Source: Angustibacter luteus (GTDB lineage Bacteria; Actinomycetota; Actinomycetes; Actinomycetales; Angustibacteraceae). From it: DNA of 64,000 bases. This document shows, in pieces, positions 43,863 to 52,236 of the stretch. Both the position numbers and the translations under genes were made by a program. Each line of letters begins with the position of its first letter. The first letter of the stretch is position 1. Location of the stretch: contig NZ_BAABFP010000002.1 in the NCBI RefSeq assembly GCF_039541115.1, positions 434,001 through 498,000 of the forward strand, read 5' to 3'. Below the pieces are notes generated by a model. It saw only the letters and a list, made by a program, of their open reading frames with translations. It did not search any database and had not been told where the DNA came from.

Positions 43863-45617
43863 TCAGCTTCCTCGCTGGCCGGGAAGCAGGTCGAGCTCCT
43901 GGGCCCGCCGGACCGCGGCCCGGCGGCTGGTCACGCCGAACTTCGCGTAGATGCTCTTGGTGTGCGTCCGCATGGTGTTCAGCGAGACAGAAAGCTCGCG
44001 GGCGATCTCCGGGCCGCCGAGGTCCGTGCCGAGCAGCCGCAGGACGTCGAGCTCGCGCTGGCTCAGCGGGTCCACGAGCGCCGTTCGCCCGGACGGGTGC
44101 TGCACCGGCACTGCCGCGGTCGCGGCGAGCAGGTGGCGCACGTAGCCCGGCACAGCGGACTGGCGGAGCGATGCCCGGAGCAGGGCGGTCATCGGCGGGC
44201 CCTCGTCGACGAAGACCCGCACGTAGCCCTCGGGCTGGGCGACGGCGAGGGCGCGGTCCACCGCGGCGACCGCGGCGACGGCGTCCGCGCGGGAGTCGTG
44301 GGCCAGGGCCAGCAGCACGAGCAGCTCGATGACGGTGCCGCCGCGCTCGCCGTCCTCGGCTGCCGTCAGCAACCGCTCCAGCAGGCCGACGGCGGCGTCA
44401 TCACGCATCGCCAGCAGCAGGCGCGCGAGCGTGACGTGCTCGTACTCGCGCAGGTACGACAGCTCGTCGGCGGCGGACAGCCCCTGCTGACGAGCCCAGT
44501 CGGCGGCGGCGCTCAGCTCACCGCGGCGCAGCCGCAGCCGGGCGCGCACCGCGGGGACCGGCCGTACGTTCGGCGAGTAGTCCCCCTCGTAGACGCGGTC
44601 CGCCTCGTCGAGGAGCACGAGCGCGCCGTCGAGGTCACCCCCGGCCTCGCGCAGCCGGGCGGTGACGACCCGCCAGCGGTACGGGTTCTGCGGCAGTCCG
44701 TTGTGGGCGCCGAGGTGCTCGTTGACCGCCAGGTGCTCGGCGGCGGCGGCGAGGTCGTTCTGCTCGAGCAGCACGCCCGCCAGTCCCACGTGCATGTCCG
44801 CGGTGCCGCGCAACGGCTCGTCGGGCGACGTCCGGACGGCGAGGTCGAGCGCCTGCTCGTAGGCGCCGACGGCGTCGCCCAGCCGGCCCTGCGTGATGCG
44901 CAGGTCGCCGAGGGCGATGCAGCAGCCCAGGGCGTCGGCGACGAACCCCACGCTCTCCAGGCCGGCGATCGACTCGGTGTACGCCGCGTGCGCGCCGGCG
45001 AGGTCTCCCGCGGTCCACGAGGCGAGGCCGGCCAGGGCACCGGCTGCCGCCCGGACGAGGTCGCCGTCCGGTGGCGCCAGCGACAACGCCCGCCGGGCTC
45101 GCGCGATCGTGCCGGCCAGATCCCCTTGTCTTAACGCCAGTGCGGCCCGGTACATCTCGACGGCGGCCGGGACCGTCCGGTACGCGGCTTCGTCCACGAC
45201 CACCAGGCCGGGTGGTGGCTGCTCCAGCCAGCTCCCGTCGTCCGCACGCAGGCAGCGTTCGATGCCCGACAACCGCTCGTCGATCGAGGCGAAGTCCGAC
45301 ACCTGCGCCAGCGCCCCGACGAACGCGACGCCGAGCACCGGACGCTCGCGCACCACCTCGTCCGGCAGGGACTGCACCCACCGCCCGAGCTCGGGTTCGC
45401 GCCGGTCCCGTTGCATCGCAGGCATCGCGAGCTCCATCAGGTCTGCGGCGCGGCCGGTGTCGCCGCCGGCCAGGGCGTGGCTGATCGCCGCCGACGGGTC
45501 GCCGTCGGCCTCGCACCAGGCGCTGGCCCCCAGCCGCCCAGCCAGCCGGGGCCGCACCAAGGCGCCCGGCTGCCGACCGGGAACGTGGGTCTTCGTATCG
45601 AGCAGCGGGCCTACCAT
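43863..45617 (-). CDS. LuxR/LAL-family regulator lacking its ATPase domain (internal in-frame deletion)
   Basis: 584 aa. MalT/LAL regulators are about 900 aa: N-terminal STAND ATPase, TPR-like sensor repeats, C-terminal LuxR helix-turn-helix. Here the usual opening VGPLLDTKTHVPGRQPG and RPRLAGRLG (residues about 2-32) joins straight to ASAWCEADGDPSAAISHALA, which normally follows the ATPase by some 380 residues. Walker A and B and the rest of the NTPase are gone, in frame. The TPR region (about 60-500) and the HTH (LSQRELDVLRLLGTDLGGPE, SLNTMRTHTKSIYAKFGV) are intact. ATG 45617 lies 20 bp after the helicase stop. May be a constitutive DNA binder, or inactive. Confidence 0.78.
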   Translation of the reverse strand: MVGPLLDTKTHVPGRQPGALVRPRLAGRLGASAWCEADGDPSAAISHALAGGDTGRAADLMELAMPAMQRDRREPELGRWVQSLPDEVVRERPVLGVAFVGALAQVSDFASIDERLSGIERCLRADDGSWLEQPPPGLVVVDEAAYRTVPAAVEMYRAALALRQGDLAGTIARARRALSLAPPDGDLVRAAAGALAGLASWTAGDLAGAHAAYTESIAGLESVGFVADALGCCIALGDLRITQGRLGDAVGAYEQALDLAVRTSPDEPLRGTADMHVGLAGVLLEQNDLAAAAEHLAVNEHLGAHNGLPQNPYRWRVVTARLREAGGDLDGALVLLDEADRVYEGDYSPNVRPVPAVRARLRLRRGELSAAADWARQQGLSAADELSYLREYEHVTLARLLLAMRDDAAVGLLERLLTAAEDGERGGTVIELLVLLALAHDSRADAVAAVAAVDRALAVAQPEGYVRVFVDEGPPMTALLRASLRQSAVPGYVRHLLAATAAVPVQHPSGRTALVDPLSQRELDVLRLLGTDLGGPEIARELSVSLNTMRTHTKSIYAKFGVTSRRAAVRRAQELDLLPGQRGS

Positions 45618-45637
45618 CGCCGCCCAGTGTCGCGCGG

Positions 45638-47818
45638 CTAGGGCTGCTCGGACAATGAGCCGGACAGCGCATCGAAGGATGCGCCAGCGGATGCCTCGGA
45701 CAGGGCCTCGGTGAGCAGCGCCACCAGGGCCTCGAGCTGGACGTCGGCCGAGGACTCGACCTCGTCCGCGCCGTCCAGGGCCCGGGCTGCGAGTCCGGCC
45801 TTGCTGTCGATGAGCTCGGCGATCTTCGTGTCGATGGTCTGCGCGGCGATGATGCGCCACGCGGTCACCGGCTCGGTCTGGCCGATGCGGTGGCTGCGGT
45901 CGATCGCCTGCGTCTGCTCGGCGTCCGTCCAGGACAGCTCGGCCAGCACGATGTTGGAGGCGACCTGCAGGTTGATCCCGACGCCCGCCGCGGTCAGCGA
46001 GCAGACCGCGATGGCGACGTCCGGGTCGTTGACGAACGCGTCGATCTGCTTCTGCCGCACCGAGTTCGTCTGGTCGCCGCGGATCGAGGAGTACCGGATC
46101 CCCCGCTCGGCGAAGGTCTCCTCCGCGACGTCCATGACGTCGACGTGCTTGGCGAAGAACACGACCTTGCCGGCGCTGCGAGCCAGCTGCGCGGCGTAGT
46201 CCGCGGCCGGTCCGGCCTTGGCCTGGCCGATGCGGCGCATCATGCTGAACACGTTCTCGTCGCTCTTCTTCGCCGAGGTGTTCTTGCGCTCCCAGGTGGC
46301 CACCTGGCGGACGAGGTCGTGGTCGATGCCGTCGACCGTGGGGCCGACGGACCGGGTGGCGAGGGCGCTCTCGTAGCGGGACACCATGCGGCGGGCCAGA
46401 TCGCGCTCGGCCTTGCGGATCGAGCGGCTGGCCTTCTCGTCGAGCTCGACGGGCAGGTCGGCGATGCGGCGGGCCGGGATGTCGGCGGCGACGTCGACCT
46501 TGCGCCGCCGGACGATGCCCATGTCGACGACGCACTGGCGGGCGGCCGAGTAGAACCCGGGGTCGGCGGGCGTCAGGCCGGTCTCCTCGAGCGCGTGCAT
46601 CAGCTCGGCCCGCGGCTTCTTCTCGTCGATCCAGCCGAGGAACTGCCAGATGGCCCGGAAGTCCTCGATGTCGTTGATCAGCGGGGTGCCGGTGAGGGCC
46701 ATCAGCAGCGGCCGCGGGTTGCGGAACCGGATGCGCTCGGACAGCTCCAGCACGTGCTGCGAGCGCTGGGACGTCTTGTTCTTGATGAAGTGCGCCTCGT
46801 CGACGACCATGCCGTGGAAGCCCAGGTCGCCGAGCCAGCCCACGTGGCGGTCGAGCACCTCGTAGTTGACGATGACGATGTCCGCGAAGCCGTCGATCGT
46901 GTCGCCGTCGCCGTGGATCACGGTGGCCGGGCGGTTCGGCGTCCAGATGCTCGCCTCGCGCGCCCAGTTGGTCTTGACGACGTTCGGAACGACCACGAGC
47001 AGGGGGAAGGCGTTGGCCGCCTGGGCGGCCAGCAACGCCTGGGCGGTCTTGCCCAGGCCGGGCTCGTCGGCGAGCAGGAAGGTCCGGTGGCCGGCCGCGG
47101 CGGCGGCGACCAGCTGGGCCTGGTGCTTCATCAGCTCGTGGCCGCCCGGGGCGTTCAGGGACGACGGCGCGGGCAGGGCCAGGCCGGTCGACGCGCCACC
47201 ACTGGCCCGCTCGAACGAGTTGAACAGCGGTCCGAGCAGCTCCCAGCCGTTCAGGAAGCCCGCGGGGGTCTTGGGCCGGGGCGCGGAGAAGTCCGGGGCG
47301 AGGAAGGGGTTGGCGAGCTGCCGGGACACGACCGACTGCGGCACGACGCGGCGCTCGTTCGCCACCGGCACGACGGTCTGCGGCTGGGCGGGCGCGACGA
47401 TCTCGGGCGCGGACTCGATGCCGGCCTCGCGCAGCATGTCGCGGCGCAGCGACCTGGCCGCGTCGGACACGACGGCATCGTCGGCGAGCAGGGCGAGCAG
47501 CGAGGTGTCGCGGGCCGTGGACTTGGCCAGGATCACGGCGATCCCGTCGAGGCGCTTGAGCTCCTTCGCCTGCTGGGCCTCGCTGATGGTCTTGTCGGCC
47601 CGGATCCGGTCGCGCTCCTCGCGCACCAGCAGGGCCACGACCTGGAACTTCGTCCGGACCGACGGCACCACGCGGCCCCGCTGGACGGCGGCCTCGACGT
47701 CGCGCACCGTGCGGGCGAGCACGGGGATGATGCCCTCGTTGTCGCGGGGGCGGGCACGCTGCTGCTGCCGCGGGGCAGGACGACGAGCGCCCGGTTGGCG
47801 CTGGCCCTGTCGAGCCAC
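45638..47818 (-). CDS. SNF2/DEAD-DEAH box helicase
   Basis: 726 aa SF2 helicase. A basic, Gln/Arg-rich start (about 1-28) and a helical N-terminal domain precede the motor. Walker A LLADEPGLGKTAQ (about 251), motif II VVDEAHFIKNKTS, motif III ALTGTPLIND, and the second lobe with VVFFAKHVDVMDV, SLTAAGVGINLQVA and motif VI AIDRSHRIGQTEPV. Probably a double-stranded DNA translocase acting in remodelling or repair. GTG start with GAAGGAGGA upstream. An operon with the downstream LuxR gene is possible. Confidence 0.88.
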   Translation of the reverse strand: MARQGQRQPGARRPAPRQQQRARPRDNEGIIPVLARTVRDVEAAVQRGRVVPSVRTKFQVVALLVREERDRIRADKTISEAQQAKELKRLDGIAVILAKSTARDTSLLALLADDAVVSDAARSLRRDMLREAGIESAPEIVAPAQPQTVVPVANERRVVPQSVVSRQLANPFLAPDFSAPRPKTPAGFLNGWELLGPLFNSFERASGGASTGLALPAPSSLNAPGGHELMKHQAQLVAAAAAGHRTFLLADEPGLGKTAQALLAAQAANAFPLLVVVPNVVKTNWAREASIWTPNRPATVIHGDGDTIDGFADIVIVNYEVLDRHVGWLGDLGFHGMVVDEAHFIKNKTSQRSQHVLELSERIRFRNPRPLLMALTGTPLINDIEDFRAIWQFLGWIDEKKPRAELMHALEETGLTPADPGFYSAARQCVVDMGIVRRRKVDVAADIPARRIADLPVELDEKASRSIRKAERDLARRMVSRYESALATRSVGPTVDGIDHDLVRQVATWERKNTSAKKSDENVFSMMRRIGQAKAGPAADYAAQLARSAGKVVFFAKHVDVMDVAEETFAERGIRYSSIRGDQTNSVRQKQIDAFVNDPDVAIAVCSLTAAGVGINLQVASNIVLAELSWTDAEQTQAIDRSHRIGQTEPVTAWRIIAAQTIDTKIAELIDSKAGLAARALDGADEVESSADVQLEALVALLTEALSEASAGASFDALSGSLSEQP

Positions 47819-48005
47819 AGGCTCCTCCTTCAGTTCCCGGCGCGCGTCTCGCGGCGGGACGGCGCGCCCGAACGCGGGCGTACCGCTCGGGGCGGTGGAC
47901 GTCGAGCGCTGTGCGCCCGTCCCCTGTGCCCCGCCGACGCGCCTCGTCCCGCAGATCGGGAAGACATCGACGCATCGGGTCCGATCGTTCCCACATCCGC
48001 GGGAA

Positions 48006-48030
48006 CCGGCGGTGTCATACCCACCGCTGG
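48006..48030. terminator. Stem-loop terminator after the hydrolase gene
   Basis: 9-bp stem with one mismatch (CCGGCGGTG against CACCGCTGG), 7-nt loop, 55 bp beyond the hydrolase stop on the minus strand. The remaining 266-bp gap (47819-48084) shows no gene and should hold the helicase promoter. Confidence 0.45.
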
Positions 48031-48084
48031 AGCCATCGTAGTGGACCCGGGCGCTCCGGGATCATCCTGGCCCGGTCGGCGCGC

Positions 48085-49017
48085 TCAGGCGGGCCCACCC
48101 GCCGGCGTGCGGCCCAGCTGCACGTCGAGGAACTCGTAGGCCAGCTCGCGCTGTGGGGCCCGGAACTCGTGGTCGCCGGGCACGACGTGGACGCGCACGT
48201 GGGTCGCCCCCAGGTCGTGCAGGCGGGGCCCGAGGCCGCGCGCGCCGCGGCTCCACACGTCGTCCGCGGCCGCGATCACCAGCACCTCGCACTGGGAGGC
48301 CAGCGCGAGCACGTCCTCGACGTCGTACCGGGCGGCGAAGCCGGGCACGACCAGCTCGGCCTGGAAGCCGGCGTCCCGCGCGAACGAATCCCGGTAGGGG
48401 ATGCAGCCGCAGTTCGACACGCTCGCCCGGATGCGCGCGTCCCAGGCTGGCGCCCACAGCGCGATGCGGCCGCCGTAGGAGTGTCCGATGAAGCCGACCG
48501 AGGTCGCGTCGACCTCGGCCAGGGTGCTCGCACAGTCGATGGCCAGCGAGACCTCCTGCAGGCAGTCGGCCAGCAGAGTGCGGCCGAGCACCAGGCGGGA
48601 GGACAGCTCGAACCAGCCGACGTTCGCGCCGTCCGCCCAGTTGCGGTCCTCGAAGCCGATCGCATCCGGCGCGATCGTGACGAACCCGCGCTGGGCGAGC
48701 TCGGCCGCGTACGCCTGGTCGGGGTCACCGCGCAGTCCGCACACCTCGCTCTTGCCGAGGTCGAACTCGCCGGCGTGCTGGTGGTGGCAGAACACCAGCG
48801 GCGCCGGCGCGGCAAGACCGTCCGGGACGCAGACGAACGCGGACGCGCGACCCGACGGGACGTCGTAGCTGACCCGCCGACGGACGTACCCGTCGCACTG
48901 GACCTCCTCGTGCACCTCAGGTTCCAGAGACGCCGGGGTGGGGACGGGGCCGAGGGCCTGCCGCAGCACCTCGTGGGTCAGGGACGTCGCGCTCACGCCG
49001 GCTATCGAAGCACGCAC
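48085..49017 (-). CDS. Alpha/beta hydrolase (dienelactone hydrolase / prolyl-oligopeptidase-like)
   Basis: About 310 aa alpha/beta hydrolase. Nucleophile elbow GHSYGGRIAL (Ser near residue 172), oxyanion element VFCHHQHAGEFDLGKSE, later Asp in IAAADDVWSRGARGL and His in VPGDHEF complete the triad. Related esterases and acetyl-xylan-esterase-like enzymes are often cytosolic; no signal peptide is seen. The GTG at 49017 opens MRASIAGVSATS; an internal GTG seven codons on (VSATSLTHEVL) is an equally good start. Substrate unknown. Confidence 0.8.
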   Translation of the reverse strand: MRASIAGVSATSLTHEVLRQALGPVPTPASLEPEVHEEVQCDGYVRRRVSYDVPSGRASAFVCVPDGLAAPAPLVFCHHQHAGEFDLGKSEVCGLRGDPDQAYAAELAQRGFVTIAPDAIGFEDRNWADGANVGWFELSSRLVLGRTLLADCLQEVSLAIDCASTLAEVDATSVGFIGHSYGGRIALWAPAWDARIRASVSNCGCIPYRDSFARDAGFQAELVVPGFAARYDVEDVLALASQCEVLVIAAADDVWSRGARGLGPRLHDLGATHVRVHVVPGDHEFRAPQRELAYEFLDVQLGRTPAGGPA

Positions 49018-49031
49018 ACCGGCTCACCCGG

Positions 49032-50255
49032 TCACGAAGCTCGGCGCCACCCTCCTAGCCGGGTGGCAGCCAGGCCGATCGCGGCGGCCAGGACGACGGC
49101 CGCCGCCGGCAGCGGGACCGCATCGATGCCGCTGTGGTCGGCCACCACCGCTGCGAGGGCGGCCCCGAGGGCGATGCCCCCGTTGAACAGGACGGGGATC
49201 AACGCACCGGCGGTCGCGCGGTGCTCGGTGCCGGCCTGGCGCATGATCTCGGTCTGGGCCAGGGCAGGCAGTGCACCCGAGGCGACACCCCACAGCAGCA
49301 CGACCAGGAGCCCGAGGTTCGGGTGACCTTCGCTCGCTCGCAGGGCGACCAGGGTGATGGCGGTCGCGAGGACCGAGACGACCAGGGCGGGCCGGGTGCG
49401 GTCGCGCACCCGTCCGGCGAGGGCGATGCCGATCGCGGACGCGAGGCCGAAACCCAGCAGCATCGCGCTGGTCCCGCCTGGCAGCCGGTCAACCGGGGCG
49501 AGCACGGTGATGAACGTGAAGGCGCCGTAGTGGCCGACGAGGACGAGGGCGACGAGCCCGGTCACCGCGAGCAGCGACGTGATCGGCGTGCGCGGGGTGC
49601 CGCGGCGGCCGGCGACCGGGGTGCGAGGGCTTCGGTGGCCGGGAACGACGACCACCCGGACCAGGACGGCGATCAGTGCGGTCGACGCGGCCAGGGCGGC
49701 GAACGAGGTGCGCCAGCCGACGAGGTCGGCGACCAGACGCGCGACGGGAGTACCGAGGACCATGCCCAGGGTCGCGCCGCCGAGCACCACCGAGACCGCC
49801 GCGCCGAGCAGCCGCTGGGGGACCAGGTCGGCCAGGTGCGCGTTGACGGTCGCCCAGAGCAGTCCGACCGCGGCCGCACCCAGCAGCCGGGCCGCGACTG
49901 CCGTCGCGTAGGTGGGCGCGACCGCCGTCAGCCCGGCCGAGCCGGTCAGCACCAGCAGGGCCGTCATCACGACGTCCCGCCGGTCGAAGCGCCGGGTCAG
50001 CGCCACCAGCGGGAAGCTCGCCACGACCACCACGCCGGCCCAGAGCGAGACGAGCTGCGCCGCCTGGGTGCCCGTCACGCCGAGGCCCTGGCTCATCGGT
50101 TCGAGCACCGCTGTCGGCAGCATCTCCGCCGTCACCATGGAGAACGTGGCCGAACCCAGCACGAGCAGGCTGGGCCAGGGCAGGCGCTGGGCAGCGCCGC
50201 TCGGTACGGACGTGGGTGCGGCAACGGGTGAGGGCTGGACGGCTGTGCGGCTCAT
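49032..50255 (-). CDS. MFS drug-efflux transporter (DHA1 type)
   Basis: 407 aa, 12 transmembrane helices. Opening MSRTAVQPSPVAAPTS, TM1 with LLVLGSATFSMVTAEMLP, the A-loop ALTRRFDRRDV, and motif C-like GGATLGMVLGTPVARLVADL. Homologous to chloramphenicol/arabinose exporters of the Cmr type. Transcription is from a MerR-type promoter with 20-bp spacer shared with the divergent merR gene, so expression should be drug- or stress-inducible. Confidence 0.86.
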   Translation of the reverse strand: MSRTAVQPSPVAAPTSVPSGAAQRLPWPSLLVLGSATFSMVTAEMLPTAVLEPMSQGLGVTGTQAAQLVSLWAGVVVVASFPLVALTRRFDRRDVVMTALLVLTGSAGLTAVAPTYATAVAARLLGAAAVGLLWATVNAHLADLVPQRLLGAAVSVVLGGATLGMVLGTPVARLVADLVGWRTSFAALAASTALIAVLVRVVVVPGHRSPRTPVAGRRGTPRTPITSLLAVTGLVALVLVGHYGAFTFITVLAPVDRLPGGTSAMLLGFGLASAIGIALAGRVRDRTRPALVVSVLATAITLVALRASEGHPNLGLLVVLLWGVASGALPALAQTEIMRQAGTEHRATAGALIPVLFNGGIALGAALAAVVADHSGIDAVPLPAAAVVLAAAIGLAATRLGGWRRAS

Positions 50256-50262
50256 GCGATCG

Positions 50263-50294
50263 ACGCTAGACTTTGACACTAATGTCAATGTCAA
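50263..50294 (-). promoter_or_regulatory. MerR-type promoter-operator of the MFS gene
   Basis: On the minus strand: -35 TTGACA (50289-50294), 20-bp spacer, -10 TAGCGT (50263-50268). The spacer holds the palindrome TTGACATTAGTGTCAA (50273-50288). Overlong spacers with a central operator are the hallmark of MerR activation. Confidence 0.78.
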
Positions 50295-50311
50295 GCCCGT
50301 GGGGGCGAGAG

Positions 50312-50707
50312 ATGAAGATCGGCGAGCTGGCCGCGCGCACTGACGTCGCGCCACGCCTCATCCGGTACTACGAGCAGCAGGGTCTGCTCACCGCGCGGCG
50401 CTCCGACAACGGGTACCGCAGCTACACCGAGGACGACCTGGAGCGGGTCTCGCGGGTGGCCGGCCTGGTGCAGGCCGGACTGCCGACCCGACTGGTGAAG
50501 GTGCTGCTGGACGCCGAGGACGCCGCCGCCCGCGACGAGGAGACCTGCCCTGCCGCCGTGGCCGAGCAGCTCGCCGAGGAGCTCCTGGGCCTCGAGTCGC
50601 GGATCGCCTGCCTGACCAAGAGCCGGGACATCATCCGGGACTATCTCGTGCGCACCCAGCACCAGGTGCTGCTCCGCGACTCCGATGGAGCGCCCGCCGC
50701 AGGCTGA
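50312..50707 (+). CDS. MerR-family transcriptional regulator
   Basis: 131 aa. N-terminal winged helix MKIGELAARTDVAPRLIRYYEQQGLL and GYRSYTEDDLERVSRVAGLV, then a dimerisation coiled coil (about 75-120) with two Cys (EETCPAAV and RIACLTK). The Cys spacing does not match a metal- or SoxR-type iron-sulfur site, so a drug-binding or redox cue is possible. ATG 50312 with GGGGGCGAGAG upstream. Divergent from its likely target, the MFS exporter. Confidence 0.85.
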   Translation: MKIGELAARTDVAPRLIRYYEQQGLLTARRSDNGYRSYTEDDLERVSRVAGLVQAGLPTRLVKVLLDAEDAAARDEETCPAAVAEQLAEELLGLESRIACLTKSRDIIRDYLVRTQHQVLLRDSDGAPAAG

Positions 50708-50717
50708 CCGGGCCGTG

Positions 50718-50741
50718 CCAGCGCAGCATCACGTGCGCTGG
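50718..50741 (+). terminator. Stem-loop terminator after merR gene
   Basis: Perfect 8-bp stem CCAGCGCA/TGCGCTGG with an 8-nt loop, 11 bp after the merR stop. Confidence 0.6.
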
Positions 50742-50827
50742 GGACGTGCCGCGGGCGTCGGCGATGCTGACAGATGCCACCCGGAGAGATCGCGACCTGG
50801 CACGATCGGTGCAGGGAAGGAGAGCCG

Positions 50828-51310
50828 ATGGCGCATGAATCGCTGACGCTGGCGTACGACGCCGTCGTGCTCCGGCTGCAGCAGCAGGATGCGAGCCTCG
50901 GCCGCCTGCGGGACCGCGCATCAGCGTTGCTCGTCCCGGCTGGGCTGGTTGCCAGCTTCCCCGTGGGCATCGGCCTCCTCGCGACGAAGCATTCCGACGG
51001 CCGCACCCTGCCGACGTTCATCAGCATCGCTCTGACCGTGCTCCTGATGCTGACGATCCTGACCGTGCTGCGGGTGAACTGGCGGGTCCGCGCGTGGGGC
51101 TACGGACCCAGCGCCGCAGTCATCCTGCAGCTGCACGACGAGGGCAAGGACCCCGACCAGGTCCTGCGCGAGATGGTGGACCGACTGCTCGTGGCTCGGG
51201 ACGGCAATGACGAGCGGCTGGTCGGACGGGCTCGCTGGTACCGCATCGGCGTCGCTCTGTTCGCGGCGGAGATGTTCACGGTGCTCCTCGGGGTACTACT
51301 GGCGAAATGA
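50828..51310 (+). CDS. Small membrane protein with two plus one TM helices (SLATT/PycTM-like outline)
   Basis: 160 aa. N-terminal helix (LAYDAVVLRLQQQDASLGRL), TM1 (about 28-48, ASALLVPAGLVASFPVGIGL), TM2 (about 57-77, FISIALTVLLMLTILTVLRV), a cytosolic helical segment (PDQVLREMVDRLLVARDGND) and a C-terminal TM (about 138-157). The helix leading into a 2TM hairpin resembles SLATT or Pycsar-type membrane effectors, but I cannot confirm homology. ATG 50828 with AAGGAGAG upstream. A 42-aa gene follows after 18 bp. Confidence 0.62.
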   Translation: MAHESLTLAYDAVVLRLQQQDASLGRLRDRASALLVPAGLVASFPVGIGLLATKHSDGRTLPTFISIALTVLLMLTILTVLRVNWRVRAWGYGPSAAVILQLHDEGKDPDQVLREMVDRLLVARDGNDERLVGRARWYRIGVALFAAEMFTVLLGVLLAK

Positions 51311-51328
51311 GATCAGGAGGCAACAGTC

Positions 51329-51457
51329 ATGGCTGAGACCCACGACAACGAAGAGCAAGAGGGCGGCTACCTGTGGCGGATCTCCCGACGCGTCACGCGA
51401 CGGCGTCACGTACGCAAGGTGCGCCGGATGACGGGCGGGGAGCACCTGAGTCGCTGA
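51329..51457 (+). CDS. Small basic protein (42 aa)
   Basis: MAETHDNEEQEGGYLWRIS followed by RRVTRRRHVRKVRRMTG: an acidic start and a strongly basic second half, possibly nucleic-acid- or membrane-binding. A textbook AGGAGG lies nine bases before the ATG, which is the main reason to call it. It sits just behind the 2TM protein on the same strand. No homologue recognised. Confidence 0.55.
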   Translation: MAETHDNEEQEGGYLWRISRRVTRRRHVRKVRRMTGGEHLSR

Positions 51458-51489
51458 GCCGGGCGGAGCGGGCTTGGCTACTGCCGTGG

Positions 51490-52173
51490 CTACCGCACCG
51501 AGGGCTGCCTGGCCGACACCTCGGCCAGCTCGGTCGCCGGACGCGATCCTGTCCACGAGGGGAACTGCGCGACCGCCTGCTCGAGCAGGGCGCAGAGCCG
51601 GGCATCCGGATCGGGGACGGCGGCCTTGGCGATGCCTCGCACCGCGTACCGGACCGTGTGCGGTGCCGCGTACCGGCGGAACACCCGTAGCGAGGGAACG
51701 CGGCTGCCGTCGGTGAACCGTCTCGCCCACTGCTCGGCCTGCGGTGCTCGCTCGAGAACCGCCTCGACGTAGGCGGCTCGCTGCTCACTTCCGTCCAGGT
51801 CCGCCAGGACCCGGCTGCAGGTCAGCACCGCGACCGCGAGGGCGCGTTGAGTCGGCTCGGCCGCGATCGGCAGCGCCGCGGCCGCGGCGAGGAGGGCCAC
51901 GTGGGCGTCCACGCGCGGGTCGTCGCTGGTCAGCCCGATCACCGCCGGCACCAACGGGACCAGGCGCTGCCGGGCGTCATCGCTGACGTGGTCGTTGACG
52001 CCCCGGGCCAGCTCGGCCAGCAGCGGGTGGGTACAGCGCGGCTGATCGCTCCACCGCTCACCTGCGAGGTAGGAAGCGAACTCCATGACGCACGCGCCCG
52101 TTCGCGGACTGCGGTGCTTGCCCGCCGACAGGGTCGGCATCAGCTCAGGTGTGCCTCGGTCGTTCTTCCACAC
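51490..52173 (-). CDS. Conserved hypothetical protein
   Basis: 227 aa, soluble, mostly helical. The N-terminus WKNDRGTPELMPTLSAGKHR, GACVMEFASYLAGERWSD and CTHPLLAELARGVND is a stretch I recall as conserved in actinomycete proteins of unknown function; two conserved Cys (GACVME, PRCTHP) might bind metal. The GTG at 52173 is preceded by GGAGG, but that site lies inside a 16-bp palindrome (52173-52188) that could hide it in a hairpin. Last of a possible three-gene operon with the cyclase-like and MFS-cNMP genes. Confidence 0.68.
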   Translation of the reverse strand: MWKNDRGTPELMPTLSAGKHRSPRTGACVMEFASYLAGERWSDQPRCTHPLLAELARGVNDHVSDDARQRLVPLVPAVIGLTSDDPRVDAHVALLAAAAALPIAAEPTQRALAVAVLTCSRVLADLDGSEQRAAYVEAVLERAPQAEQWARRFTDGSRVPSLRVFRRYAAPHTVRYAVRGIAKAAVPDPDARLCALLEQAVAQFPSWTGSRPATELAEVSARQPSVR

Positions 52174-52236
52174 GGTGGACCTCCACCGGTTCGCTCGGCG
52201 CTGGTCCTGCCAGTCTGCGCCGCCTGAGGCCTGCTG

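Noticed and set aside
45618-47996. Open frame extending the LuxR gene upstream to a 1377-aa protein
   Set aside because: The added part is Arg/Gly-rich and is the out-of-frame shadow of the SNF2 helicase; it does not contain the missing ATPase.
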